A DNA stretch of 64,000 nucleotides from Bacillus sp. V59.32b (GTDB taxonomy: Bacteria > Bacillota > Bacilli > Bacillales > DSM-1321): positions 1 through 64,000 of the forward strand of contig NZ_QVTC01000060.1 of assembly GCF_003429085.1 (NCBI RefSeq), written 5' to 3'. Numbering within the stretch: the first letter of the stretch is position 1; each line of letters starts with the position of its first letter. This document shows positions 27,906 to 37,792 of the stretch, piece after piece. The translations under genes and the position numbers were made by a program. The notes under the pieces are model-generated. The model searched no databases and was not told the origin of the DNA. It saw only the letters and a list, made by a program, of their open reading frames with translations.

Positions 27906-28730
27906 ATGACTGCAACTAAAGTGAAGACGGAACAAAAAGATAATATCCAAATGAATGAATCATTTACAGAGCAAAAAGGGCTTGTATATGAAACGGCAGA
28001 CTTGAATCTTTGGTATGGGGAGAATCATGCTTTAAAAAATATCAATCTCGATATCTCCCAAAATGAAGTTACTGCGATCATCGGGCCTTCCGGGTGCGGA
28101 AAATCAACGTATATTAAGACATTAAACAGAATGATCGAGCTTGTGCCTGGAGTTAAAACATCTGGAGAAATTAAGTACCGCGGGCGCAATATTCTTGATA
28201 AATCATATCAAGTGGAAGATTTACGGACCCGTGTAGGGATGGTTTTCCAAAAACCGAATCCGTTCCCTAAGTCGATTTATGAAAATGTCGCATACGGACC
28301 GAAGATCCATGGCATTAAAAACAAAAAGGTTCTTGATGAGATTGTAGAAAAAAGTCTGCGCGGCGCTGCCATCTGGGATGAAGTAAAAGACCGTTTGAAC
28401 GAGAATGCCTATGGACTTTCCGGCGGACAGCAGCAGCGTTTATGCATTGCCAGATGTCTTGCGATTGAACCTGATGTTATTCTAATGGATGAACCTACTT
28501 CGGCACTTGACCCTATTTCAACACTAAAGGTTGAAGAACTTGTTCAGGAACTGAAAAAGGAATTCAGCATTATCATCGTTACCCACAACATGCAACAAGC
28601 AGCAAGGATTTCTGACAAAACGGCCTTTTTCTTGAATGGAGAAGTCATTGAATATAAAGATACAAATACAATCTTCTCAAATCCTGCTGATAAGAGAACA
28701 GAAGATTATATAACTGGACGATTTGGATAA
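27906..28730 (+). CDS. pstB: Phosphate ABC transporter ATPase PstB
   Basis: 274-residue ABC ATPase powering phosphate import: Walker [20 protein letters not shown] signature, Walker [14 protein letters not shown], switch histidine IVTHNMQQA. An N-terminal ~30-residue extension is common in Bacillus. Single copy here, whereas B. subtilis has two (PstBA/PstBB). ATG follows GAAGGAGGA, which lies just after the last repeat fragment, so pstB has its own efficient ribosome site. Confidence 0.96.
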   Translation: MTATKVKTEQKDNIQMNESFTEQKGLVYETADLNLWYGENHALKNINLDISQNEVTAIIGPSGCGKSTYIKTLNRMIELVPGVKTSGEIKYRGRNILDKSYQVEDLRTRVGMVFQKPNPFPKSIYENVAYGPKIHGIKNKKVLDEIVEKSLRGAAIWDEVKDRLNENAYGLSGGQQQRLCIARCLAIEPDVILMDEPTSALDPISTLKVEELVQELKKEFSIIIVTHNMQQAARISDKTAFFLNGEVIEYKDTNTIFSNPADKRTEDYITGRFG

Positions 28731-28757
28731 GAAGACAGACAGGGGTTGAATGGACGA

Positions 28758-29408
28758 ATGATAGTTCGCGAAAAGTTCGAACAGGAATTGGCTGAGTTAA
28801 AGGGAAAGCTTATTGAACTGGCAAACCTTTCATCAGAAGCGATTTCTAGGTCATTTACCGCACTTGAAAACCAGGATTTGGATATGGCCCTGGAAATAAT
28901 TGAAGACGATATAAAAGCGAATTTGCTTGAAGAAGAAATTAATGATTATGCGATATTGCTTATCGCTAAACAACAGCCGGTGGCGATCGATTTAAGAAGA
29001 ATCATCGCTGCGATTAAGATTGCTTCAGATATTGAGAGAATGGCTGATTTTGGCGTGAATATTGCCAAGTCCACAATCAGGATCGGCCAGCAGCCGTTTA
29101 TTAACTCGCTGGCTCATTTAAGGGAAATGCATAATGTTACTATCGAAATGATTCGTTTATCCATCCAGGCGTTTGAAGATGAGGATATCGAACTCGCCAA
29201 GAAAATTTCAGACATGGATGAGGAAGTGGACCGCCTCTATGGGGAAAACTTCAAAAGTCTGATTCAGCTCTCACATGAAAATTTACAACAGGTCACACAA
29301 CTTGCGTTTGTTGCCAGATACCTAGAACGAACCGCAGATCATGCGACCAATATCGCGGAAAGTATCTACTATTTAGTAAAAGGACGTCATTTTGATCTAA
29401 ACGAATAA
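28758..29408 (+). CDS. phoU: Phosphate signalling protein PhoU
   Basis: 216-residue all-helical cytosolic protein with two PhoU repeats. DIERMADFGVNIAKS and YLERTADHATNIAES are the two metal-binding E/D-rich signatures. It links the Pst transporter to phosphate signalling. ATG 28758 is the first good codon after AGGGG (28741-28745). Having phoU at the end of pst differs from B. subtilis, which lacks it in this operon. Confidence 0.95.
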   Translation: MIVREKFEQELAELKGKLIELANLSSEAISRSFTALENQDLDMALEIIEDDIKANLLEEEINDYAILLIAKQQPVAIDLRRIIAAIKIASDIERMADFGVNIAKSTIRIGQQPFINSLAHLREMHNVTIEMIRLSIQAFEDEDIELAKKISDMDEEVDRLYGENFKSLIQLSHENLQQVTQLAFVARYLERTADHATNIAESIYYLVKGRHFDLNE

Positions 29409-29412
29409 AAGC

Positions 29413-29492
29413 GGAAGGCAGCCTCCTTTCAACGAGCGTGATCTGAATCATACGGATTACTGCAAAGTTGACGGGAGCCTGCCTTTTTTATT
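29413..29492 (+). terminator. pst operon terminator
   Basis: GGAAGGCAGCCTCC near 29413 pairs, with one mismatch, with GGGAGCCTGCCTTTTTT near 29475. The loop is ~45 nt, but the T run is good. Confidence 0.75.
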
Positions 29493-29514
29493 TGGTTTGT
29501 CTCTATTTATTAAT

Positions 29515-30003
29515 CGCTCGCAAATTCGGATAGTCGCTCGTAAATCCGGATTATGCTAACAAGATTGATTAACGAGCACAAATTCAGATAATCGGGCAGA
29601 AATCTGTACTAACGAGCACAAATTCAGATCATCGAGCAGAAATCCGTATTAACGAGCACAAATTCAGATAAACGAGCAGAAATCCGTATTATCGAGCACA
29701 AATTTAGATCATCGAGCAGAAATCCGTATTAACGAGCACAAACTCAGATCATCGAGCAGAAATCCGTATTAACGAGCACAAATTCAAATCATCGTGCAGA
29801 AATCCGTATTAACGAGCACAAATTCAAATAAACGAGCAGAAATCCGTATTAACGAGCACAAATTCAGATAAACGAGCAGAAATCCGTATTATCGAGCACA
29901 AATTCAGATAAACGAGCAGAAATCCGTATTATCGAGCACAAATTCGGATAAACGAGCAGAAATTCAAATAATCGAGCAGAAAATAAGATAATCGCTCACA
30001 AAT
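29515..30003. repeat. Array C: exact 20-nt tandem repeat with alternating units
   Basis: From 29573 to 29993 a CGAGCA core (once CGGGCA, last one CGCTCA) recurs every 20 nt without a single indel, 22 units. Two unit types alternate: AACGAGCACAAATTCAGATA and AACGAGCAGAAATCCGTATT, giving a 40-nt higher-order period. Two diverged units (CGCTCG) precede it at 29515 and 29534. Units are contiguous, with no spacers, and no reading frame is open across it. It fills the gap between convergent phoU and yqzC. Confidence 0.95.
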
Positions 30004-30044
30004 AAATTTTGATAAGACTCACATTCTCAAAATTAGCGCCCTCC

Positions 30045-30080
30045 AATAAAAAATGCCCTCCACAAACAAATCGGAGGGCG
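30045..30080 (-). terminator. yqzC-yqzD terminator
   Basis: GCCCTCC (30055-30061) and GGAGGGC (30073-30079) pair. On the minus strand the stem is followed by ATTTTTTATT. Confidence 0.9.
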
Positions 30081-30091
30081 TTTCTTATTAG

Positions 30092-30592
30092 TTATTCAGT
30101 GATTGTTTTCGCCACCTGCTGGATGGTCATCTTATTCGTAAGTTCATATTCACCGACTTGAATTTCTTTGTTCAGTTCATTTTGTTCCAGATACTGTTCA
30201 AAGGCTTTCGCATCTTCGACAATGCCTTCTTTTTCAAGCAATGCCGCAATGTCTATAGAGGTCATTCCGGACCGAATAGATAGCTTGTATGGAGCCGTCT
30301 TTACTTCTTTATGAACGCTCTGTGATTCTTTCTTCCCGTCCTCTACTTTTGAAGCAGCTTCCTCAATATTCTCAGGCTGCTGTATTTCTGAAGTTTGCTT
30401 AGCTTCGGGAGCCGTGTTCTTTGCCTTTTCTTCCTTAAGATCAGCTGTGACGGTATATCCCTTTTGCTTCAGCAGTGAGGTAGCCTCTTCAATGCTGTCA
30501 CGTTCCGGTTGGAACCAGTGTTCATATCCCGCAACCACTGCTGTTGAGAGAATGATTCCTGCTGCAAATGCCTGGAGAGTACCTCTATTCAT
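30092..30592 (-). CDS. yqzC: MltG/LysM-like membrane-anchored protein (YqzC-like)
   Basis: 166 residues: one N-terminal membrane helix (FAAGIILSTAVVAGY), a charged E/K-rich linker, and a C-terminal ~65-residue domain. That domain (YKLSIRSGMTSIDIAALLEKEG ending near GEYELTNKMTIQQVAKTI) resembles the LysM-like substrate-binding part of YceG/MltG transglycosylases. The MltG catalytic domain is absent. Probably an envelope protein; function unknown. Its ATG overlaps the yqzD stop by 4 nt. Confidence 0.75.
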   Translation of the reverse strand: MNRGTLQAFAAGIILSTAVVAGYEHWFQPERDSIEEATSLLKQKGYTVTADLKEEKAKNTAPEAKQTSEIQQPENIEEAASKVEDGKKESQSVHKEVKTAPYKLSIRSGMTSIDIAALLEKEGIVEDAKAFEQYLEQNELNKEIQVGEYELTNKMTIQQVAKTITE

Positions 30593-30969
30593 TGTGCAGC
30601 CCCTTTCGATTCATTCTCTTTAATGATTTTTCGGACGGTTTCCATAGGTAAAGTTGATTGCTTTGTAATTTGTTCCAAAGAAAGGCCTTGCTGGTACAAG
30701 GACACCACTTGTACTTTGAGGATTTCATTTATTGGTTGTGGCTTATTGATAGAATGAGAAGTTCGCATCCCTGGTCCAGGATTATCCTGAATTAGTAACT
30801 CCTCTTCAAGAATCTTAATTTTCTTTTTTAATTGGTAGACGTCCTGCATATGGGTGAGTGTGAGTTCCTCCAACTCCTCTTGAAGCTTTTTAACAGGATC
30901 TTTCTTAAAGAAAGATAAGATAAGCAGCACGATCGCTATTGATAATAAAATGATGAAGATTGCATTCAT
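30589..30969 (-). CDS. yqzD: Membrane protein with coiled coil and C-terminal HTH-like segment (YqzD-like)
   Basis: 126 residues from ATG 30969 (ribosome site GAGGTGG). One N-terminal helix (IFIILLSIAIVLLILSFF) is followed by a predicted coiled coil (KKLQEELEELTLTHMQDVYQ). The C-terminal ~45 residues (YQQGLSLEQITKQSTLPMETVRKI) have the spacing of a helix-turn-helix. Upstream partner of yqzC, translationally coupled. Function unknown. Confidence 0.72.
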   Translation of the reverse strand: MNAIFIILLSIAIVLLILSFFKKDPVKKLQEELEELTLTHMQDVYQLKKKIKILEEELLIQDNPGPGMRTSHSINKPQPINEILKVQVVSLYQQGLSLEQITKQSTLPMETVRKIIKENESKGAAQ

Positions 30970-31020
30970 GTTTTCCACCTCTGAAGCTTTTAAATTCTTT
31001 TTACAAAATCTATCATACAC

Positions 31021-31365
31021 AATTTTACGGATAATTTCCCTCTTTTAAAAAAATTGTCCATTTTTGTCAGATGAGCTGTAATAGTTTTGTCGAAACCGAC
31101 TGTGTTGCCCGTATTTATGAGTGTTTTCAAAAAAAGTTTTTGCGTTTAGCCCTTTTGAATAAAGGGGAGGTAAAAGTCGACAAAATGCGTTCATTGTCCG
31201 TCTATTCGTTCAGTGCTACGATTAAGGTACAAAATAATTTTGAAATTTCTGTTACTAGTTCGTAACGGCTTAGAGGTCAAGAAAACTTCTATTCCGGGTC
31301 CTTATCTTAATGTAAGCGTTTAGGTTTGTCATACTTCATTCATTGATTCCTAAGGGGGAAATATT
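31021..31365. other. 345-nt intergenic region between divergent genes
   Basis: No supported gene. A cre-like site TGTAAGCGTTTAGG (31311-31324) matches TGWAANCGNTNWCA at 12 of 14 positions, close to the next gene's leader; carbon-catabolite control is possible but unproven. A 64-codon open frame at 31071 has no ribosome site and no family features. Confidence 0.3.
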
Positions 31366-31974
31366 ATGATCAGTCTGTCAGCATATCAACCGAATTTTAA
31401 GCGAGAACTTTCCCGGAAACATTTAAAGGCAGGAATTTGGCTGGATGGAACCTTTGATTGGGTAACGGATGAATCTTCAAGTTACTTAGGCGGCGAAGTC
31501 AGAACCTTGGTTCAAAGCTTTACTAAAAGACAAGTAACATTTTATAAGTTCACCATCCAAAATTCATCAAAAGCAAAATTGATTCCGAAAGTTATGTTTC
31601 AATACCAGGATCTATTAGAACGTCAAACGGTAGCCTTTTATAGTCCGAGTGAAAAAGCGATTTTACACGTTGGACAAGCCTCTGTTGCTTTAGTCGGTGG
31701 ATTAATGAATGGAAATGGTATAGCACAATATTGTATTCAAGGTAAAAAACATCTTTACCAGAACGGCTGCTTTAAGTCGTTGAATGAAGGCATCCTTTCT
31801 TTTTCCCCTCTCGCCAAGGGTGAGGTAATTAGCATGTTTTCTCTGGAAGCCCCCATTATGCCGCAGGATTCTGTCGAAGCGATTGCCTGGGTGATATCTT
31901 CTGCGACGCAGGAAGAAGCAAAGTTCATTAATGACAGCCTCCTTGCTGAAGGACCCAACCTGAACATCTTATAA
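31366..31974 (+). CDS. Unrecognised cytosolic protein, 202 residues
   Basis: I do not recognise this family. It has no signal peptide and no membrane helix. It looks mixed alpha/beta with many short strands ([20 protein letters not shown]) and ends with a helical tail ([14 protein letters not shown]). A good ribosome site (TAAGGGGG) and normal codon use support it as a real gene. It lies alone between divergent yqzD and rpmG. The B. subtilis gene at this place is yqgL, but I cannot claim identity. Confidence 0.7.
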   Translation: MISLSAYQPNFKRELSRKHLKAGIWLDGTFDWVTDESSSYLGGEVRTLVQSFTKRQVTFYKFTIQNSSKAKLIPKVMFQYQDLLERQTVAFYSPSEKAILHVGQASVALVGGLMNGNGIAQYCIQGKKHLYQNGCFKSLNEGILSFSPLAKGEVISMFSLEAPIMPQDSVEAIAWVISSATQEEAKFINDSLLAEGPNLNIL

Positions 31975-32078
31975 TTCTTCGTTTTCCTCCAAAAAACAGA
32001 CTAGCATTTTGCATTAAAAAATGCTATTATAGAAAAGTCCTATGTGAACAACTCATTTATGTTTGGAGGGAAATACCC

Positions 32079-32228
32079 ATGCGCGTGAATATTACGCTGG
32101 CTTGCACTGAGTGCGGAGACCGTAACTATATTTCTAAAAAAAATAAACGTAACAATCCAGATCGTCTTGAGCTTAATAAATACTGCCCAAGAGAAAAACG
32201 TAGCACAACTCATCGTGAAACTAAGTAA
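32079..32228 (+). CDS. rpmG: 50S ribosomal protein L33
   Basis: 49-residue L33 of the RpmGA type, starting [23 protein letters not shown] lies just before the ATG. The first zinc-ribbon pair is C9-C12; a third cysteine is C36 (KYCPRE), but the expected fourth is replaced (CPREK instead of CPxC). Zinc binding is therefore doubtful, which suggests the zinc-independent paralogue class. The gene is short enough to be missed by length cut-offs. Confidence 0.95.
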   Translation: MRVNITLACTECGDRNYISKKNKRNNPDRLELNKYCPREKRSTTHRETK

Positions 32229-32260
32229 GCAACAGGATTTTTTTCCTGTTGCTTTTTTCA
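32227..32260 (+). terminator. rpmG terminator
   Basis: AAGCAACAGGA (from 32227, overlapping the stop codon) pairs with TCCTGTTGCTT, followed by TTTT. Confidence 0.92.
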
Positions 32261-32318
32261 TATCCAAGGCGGTCGGCCACTACATACTAATCTTGAACAT
32301 CAAGGGGGGCAATCTCAG

Positions 32319-32885
32319 GTGAAGGAGAAGATCCGCAGTGAAATGAAAACCATTTTGCGGACAATGAGTGAATCGGATTACCACCTACTTTCACGAGCAA
32401 TCGCTAACCAACTGTACCAACTCCCTGAATGGGGTAAAGCGAATCTTATTGGCATCACCATTTCGAATCACCCGGAGGTCGATACAAGGGAGATTATTGA
32501 ACGGGCGTGGAAGCAGGGAAAGGAAGTAGCCGTACCAAAATGCTTTCCTGCTGATAAGTCGATTCAATTCAGAAAAATTGTCTCTTTTGACGAGCTCGAA
32601 AAGGTTTATTATGGACTTTGGGAGCCGATTATGACTGAAACCGAAATAGTGAGCGCGAATGAAATAGGGCTATTGGTTGTGCCCGGCCTCGCTTTTACAG
32701 AATCCGGATACCGCCTTGGGTTTGGCGGGGGGTATTACGATCGATTCCTTCCTTATTATAAAGGGCCGACACTTTCCCTCGCATTTAAAGATCAGATTTT
32801 GCCTGCGTTGCCGGTCGAAACACATGATATACCTGTAGCTAAGCTTGTTACCCCGGAAAAGGTATTTGTTTGCAATGCTGAGTAA
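32319..32885 (+). CDS. yqgN: 5-formyltetrahydrofolate cyclo-ligase
   Basis: 188 residues. The enzyme uses ATP to convert 5-formyl-THF to 5,10-methenyl-THF. The family signature GFGGGYYDRFLP is near residue 130, and EVAVPKCFP and ISNHPEVDT segments are also typical. GTG 32319 follows AAGGGGGG at 9 nt. It overlaps the next gene by 11 nt, so the two are co-translated. Confidence 0.94.
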   Translation: MKEKIRSEMKTILRTMSESDYHLLSRAIANQLYQLPEWGKANLIGITISNHPEVDTREIIERAWKQGKEVAVPKCFPADKSIQFRKIVSFDELEKVYYGLWEPIMTETEIVSANEIGLLVVPGLAFTESGYRLGFGGGYYDRFLPYYKGPTLSLAFKDQILPALPVETHDIPVAKLVTPEKVFVCNAE

Positions 32886-33669
32886 TCTTTTATATATTGT
32901 CTTAATTATAGTGACCGCGATAGGCGGTTATCTCGTAAAATCACTTTCGAAATCTGGTGCGGCAGCGACTATGCTAGTCGGGCTGTCGGTGGTGCTTAGC
33001 TTTCAACTCCCGGGTTTGCTGCTATTGGGGGTCTTTTTTGCAAGCTCAAGCTTCTGGTCAAAATTTAAAGCATCCAGGAAGAAAAAAATAGAAGAAAAGC
33101 TTCAAAAAGGCGACAGAAGGGATTGGCAGCAAGTGCTTGCCAATGGGGGAATGGCTGTGATTGCGTCATGGCTTCATCTATTCGATCCTTCCGAAATATG
33201 GATTCTTGTCTTCATCGTTAGCATTGCGGCTGCCAACTCCGATACGTGGGCATCGGAAATCGGCGTATTGAGCAAGAAAAGCCCTTTTTATATTTTGAGC
33301 TTCAGACGGGTTGAACGGGGAACATCAGGGGCTGTCTCTTTTTTGGGCACAATCGCAGCTTTTCTGGGAGCGGGGTTGATATCTGCTTTTTCCGTGACTC
33401 TCTTTGAATTTCCATGGGCCCCGTGGCTATTGCTTATAACTATATTCGGCTTTTTGGGGAATATTATAGATACGCTGCTCGGCGCGCTAATCCAGGCAAG
33501 ATTTCGTTGTGTGAAATGCGGATTGGAAACAGAAAAAAAGTTCCATTGCGGAGAAAATACCATCCTAATAAAGGGAGCACGCTTTTTTGACAATGATATT
33601 GTCAACTTTTCTGCAATCACGCTTGCCTCATTATTAGCTCTTATATCATTTAAGGTTTTTAATTCCTAA
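32875..33669 (+). CDS. DUF92 family membrane protein
   Basis: 264-residue integral membrane protein of the DUF92/TMEM19 family. The family includes plant VTE6 phytyl-phosphate kinase, but the bacterial role is unknown. About six helices. Conserved segments: SSSFWSKFKASRKKK (cytoplasmic loop), AAANSDTWASEIGVLSK and VSFLGTIAAFLGAG. A zinc-ribbon-like loop (CVKCGLETEKKFHCG) precedes the last helices. ATG 32875 overlaps the end of yqgN. Confidence 0.85.
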   Translation: MLSNLLYIVLIIVTAIGGYLVKSLSKSGAAATMLVGLSVVLSFQLPGLLLLGVFFASSSFWSKFKASRKKKIEEKLQKGDRRDWQQVLANGGMAVIASWLHLFDPSEIWILVFIVSIAAANSDTWASEIGVLSKKSPFYILSFRRVERGTSGAVSFLGTIAAFLGAGLISAFSVTLFEFPWAPWLLLITIFGFLGNIIDTLLGALIQARFRCVKCGLETEKKFHCGENTILIKGARFFDNDIVNFSAITLASLLALISFKVFNS

Positions 33670-33692
33670 TCATTTTTTTACTGGGAGGATGA

Positions 33693-34664
<972 letters not shown>

Positions 34665-34717
34665 TCGTTCATAATCATCCCTCCTCTAGCGCAAGCTATA
34701 AGCAGGAGGGATTTTTT

Positions 34718-34903
34718 ATGTTGCGATCACTTTTTAGATTCATCATGCTGGGCGGAGCGATGTACTTTGGTTTCCGCTACCGGTACCGGTTATTGAATTC
34801 TGTACTTTCAAACGGTTTTTTGAGAAAAGCACTTGTAACCAGTTCATTGAACATGCCGGGAGTACGCAAAAGAATGGTTGAGGGCATGTTTAAAACTCAA
34901 TGA
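34718..34903 (+). CDS. Small basic hypothetical protein, 61 residues
   Basis: 61 residues with one N-terminal hydrophobic segment (FRFIMLGGAMYFGFRYRYR) and a basic tail. A perfect AGGAGGG site precedes the ATG, and a terminator follows. Function unknown. Similar small genes occur before yqgP in other Bacillus, but I cannot name it. Confidence 0.7.
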   Translation: MLRSLFRFIMLGGAMYFGFRYRYRLLNSVLSNGFLRKALVTSSLNMPGVRKRMVEGMFKTQ

Positions 34904-34917
34904 AGAGTACGTGAGTT

Positions 34918-34956
34918 AAGCAGACCAAAAGTAAAGCAGCTTGGTCTGTTTTTTTA
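34918..34956 (+). terminator. Terminator
   Basis: CAGACCAA (34921-34928) pairs with TTGGTCTG (34941-34948), followed by TTTTTTT. Confidence 0.9.
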
Positions 34957-35011
34957 CATTTCTAAATGATTCGTCTATAGTTTATATATATAAACCTATG
35001 ATTGCTCGGGA

Positions 35012-36557
35012 ATGAAAGTAGGGAAGGCTTTGGGAGTACGAGAAGATTATATTTATTGGTCGATGGTGAAGGAGCTCACAACAAGCTATGATTACCGGGT
35101 CATCACGATTGCCGAAGGGCATCAGGAAATTTGGCTTGAGACTGATCGTGATCAATCATTTCCTGTAATCAGGCTAATGCGCCATGACATTGATTGGACT
35201 AACTGGCTAAAGCGTGACATAGAGAGAACCGCGCTAAACGGGGAGCAGATCAGGAAGCAGTTATATAGAAGGCCATTAAAGGCTTTGAACATATATATCA
35301 GTGAATTTGCGCCAGTAGATGACTATGATTACCTTATAAGAGAGCCGGCAGTGAATAATAAGGCCGCAATTCATACCTTCATCATGGATGTCTCGAAATA
35401 TGAGCAAAAGTCTGAAGAGCTGCAGCGGCTGCTGGACAAACGGTTCATCTTTAAGGCACCGGATGATGATATAAAGGAAGGCCAAGTTGCGTACATCAAA
35501 CAATCGGCACTGTCTGCTTCCGCTCAAAGAGTCAAAAAGGAGCAAGAGCTTTTCACTGTGGGTAAACCGTTTTTCACTTATGTTTTTGCCGTTTTGCAGA
35601 TTGCTGTTTTCTTTCTGATGGAATTAAGGGGAGGAAGCACGAATTCTTTAACACTGATTGAATTCGGGGCTAAATATAATCCTTTGATTCTGCAGGGTGA
35701 ATGGTGGCGGTTTTTCACGCCTATCATTGTCCATATCGGGCTGCTCCACTTATTGATGAACGCGCTTTCCTTATACTTTTTAGGTATATTGGTTGAAAGA
35801 ATATACGGGCGGTCCCGCTTTTTGCTTATTTACCTTTTTGCCGGGTTTGCCGGGACGCTGGGCAGTTTTTTAATGAATGCTAATATTTCAGCCGGTGCGA
35901 GCGGTGCGATCTTTGGCTGTTTCGGCGCCTTGCTTTATTTCGGGATTGTTCACCCTAAACTGTTCTTCCGTACAATGGGAGCAAATGTCATTATTTTAAT
36001 CTTATTCAACCTAATCTACGGTTTTTCTGTGGAAGGTATCGATAATGCTGGACATATTGGCGGCTTGATTGGTGGGTTCCTGGCAGCGGGGATCGTTCAC
36101 CTTCCGAAAAGCAAACAGCCTGCCAGACAAATCATCTTCGCGGCTGCAACAGCTTTGCTCACTTTTTGGCTGCTTCAATGGGGCTATGACATGAATGGAA
36201 CCCAAGGAAGCGCCCCTGCCGGGAATGAATCGGTTGCCGCGCAGGTTGCCCAGGATTCTATTGCAGATGGAGAAGAAGTAATGGCGTATGAGTTTTTTAA
36301 GAACGATACGGAAGCGCCTTTTTCTTTCTTTATTCTTGAAAATTTGGAATATGAGAAGAAGAATTTGCAAACGGCAGAAGAGAGTAATTTAGAATCTACC
36401 TGAACATGATTCTGATTTCCGTCAGGCGCACTATAACCTTGCCCTTCTATATCGAGATGCAGGCAGAATAGAGGATGCGCTGGCCCACACAAAGAGAGCG
36501 GCAGAGCTTGAGCCCGGCGAAGACTATCACAACCTGCTGTTACAAGTCCGTCAATGA
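35012..36557 (+). pseudogene. yqgP: Rhomboid protease YqgP, frameshifted before its last TPR
   Basis: The intact frame (35012-36403, 463 residues) has a ~180-residue cytosolic N-domain. Then comes a seven-helix rhomboid domain with EWWRFFTPIIVHIGLLHLL, catalytic serine in GASGAIFG and catalytic histidine in GHIGGLIGG. A TPR region begins in frame. After the TGA at 36401-36403 a clear TPR (FRQAHYNLALLYRDAGRIED and AAELEPGEDY) continues in the +1 frame to a TGA at 36555-36557. The shift lies between 36393 and 36403. Protease domain complete; the C-terminal TPR is lost unless read through. Start ATG 35012 weak; TTG 35030 possible. Confidence 0.88.
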
Positions 36558-37423
36558 GGAGCCGTAAGCTGTTGGCGCAAAATTGCGGGAGAGCCGTCTG
36601 AAGCAGTGAACACTACCAGCAGCTCTTTGTTATCGCTTGAAACAAGCAGGTAAGGGATGGTGCTGTTAAGCGGGCTGATGGCACTGCCGTCGCTTTTTTT
36701 GATGTCCAATACATAGTTTCGATATAAGCCTTCCCAAAGCTTGCCGATGATCTCTTTCTGTTTTGAGTCCGTGAAGCCGGAAAAGAGCTCCTGCTGTTTC
36801 GATTGTAAATCGATTAACGAAGCAATCCTGTAGCGGCCTGTGTCGATTTGAAAACTGGCAATGGCTTGATTTAAGCTTTCTTTCAAGATCGAATTTGTCG
36901 TTTGGTCCATCACGTGCTGCCATTCTTTTTGGTCGGCGGTTATCGGTCTCCTGAATGATTGAAATTCTGAAAAAGGGGAAAGGATTACGTAAAGCTCGTC
37001 ATCTGTTAATGTCTGTGCGCTAACAATATCAGATTCTGGCAAATGTACTTCAGCATAGTGGAACGTGATTCCCTGGAACAGGGCGCTCTCCTTTTCTGTG
37101 ATGCTTTCATTCTGCTCCAGATTCCGCCTGTTTTGCTTCCAATCCTTGAGAATCCCTGCAAGTTTGCCGTTCTTATATAATAAGGAGATGTCCTGACGCA
37201 AAAAGGCATCTGTATTTAAAACAGATTGTTCCTTCCAGTCTACAGCATATTTATGATTACTCCGTTTGGCAGTTATCGTCGTTAGAGCGCTGTCAAAGCT
37301 GAGTGAAGGGTCGATCGGAAAAAAGATAATCGTTTCTCTGACGGGCTTTACGTATAGAAAGTAAATGAGTGCAGAAACCAGAATAAAGACAGCAAGTAAA
37401 CCATATTTGGCTTGAATCTTCAT
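36551..37423 (-). CDS. Unrecognised membrane-anchored extracellular protein
   Basis: 290 residues from ATG 37423, with GGAGG upstream. One N-terminal helix (YGLLAVFILVSALIYFLYV), then a ~260-residue hydrophilic external domain with no motif I recognise. A short N-terminal basic stretch predicts N-in orientation. It is convergent with yqgP; its stop overlaps the end of the frameshifted TPR by 7 nt. Not in the B. subtilis order that I know at this place. Confidence 0.7.
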   Translation of the reverse strand: MKIQAKYGLLAVFILVSALIYFLYVKPVRETIIFFPIDPSLSFDSALTTITAKRSNHKYAVDWKEQSVLNTDAFLRQDISLLYKNGKLAGILKDWKQNRRNLEQNESITEKESALFQGITFHYAEVHLPESDIVSAQTLTDDELYVILSPFSEFQSFRRPITADQKEWQHVMDQTTNSILKESLNQAIASFQIDTGRYRIASLIDLQSKQQELFSGFTDSKQKEIIGKLWEGLYRNYVLDIKKSDGSAISPLNSTIPYLLVSSDNKELLVVFTASDGSPAILRQQLTAPH

Positions 37424-37566
37424 AAGGGAAGTCCTCCTAATCACATTACTCCACTATATGTCAGGAGCTGGACGAGTATGAGTGGAAAATTTAAAGGTTG
37501 ATACTTGTCGGAAAAAACACGTTCCGATATACTTTTTTATAAGCAGACAAAACGATGAGGGAAAAC

Positions 37567-37776
37567 ATGAAAACAATCTATGATGTGCAGCAATTCTTGA
37601 AGAGATTCGGAACCATTATCTACGTAGGCGATCGCGTCGCCGACTTGGAGTTAATGGAGGAAGAGATAAAGGAACTCTATCGCCTGCAATTGATCGAACC
37701 GAAGGATTTTCAAATGGCATTGCTGTTATTGCGGCATCAGATTCAAATCGAAAAAGATAAGCGTAAAAAAATATAA
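37567..37776 (+). CDS. yqgQ: YqgQ (DUF910) protein
   Basis: 69-residue helical protein, MKTIYDVQQFLKRFGTIIYV at the start, matching YqgQ (DUF910), which has a three-helix fold and unknown, possibly nucleic-acid-binding function. ATG 37567 follows GAGGG. It is 16 nt before glcK; the yqgQ-glcK pairing is conserved in Bacillus. Confidence 0.88.
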   Translation: MKTIYDVQQFLKRFGTIIYVGDRVADLELMEEEIKELYRLQLIEPKDFQMALLLLRHQIQIEKDKRKKI

Positions 37777-37792
37777 ATAAATGAGGGATGAC

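Noticed and set aside
29515-30003. Array C as a CRISPR array
   Set aside because: Units are contiguous 20-mers with no unique spacers, the core is only 6-9 nt, and there is no cas gene in the window.
31071-31265. 64-codon plus-strand ORF
   Set aside because: No ribosome site and no recognisable domain; it sits in the yqzD-to-unknown-gene divergent promoter region.
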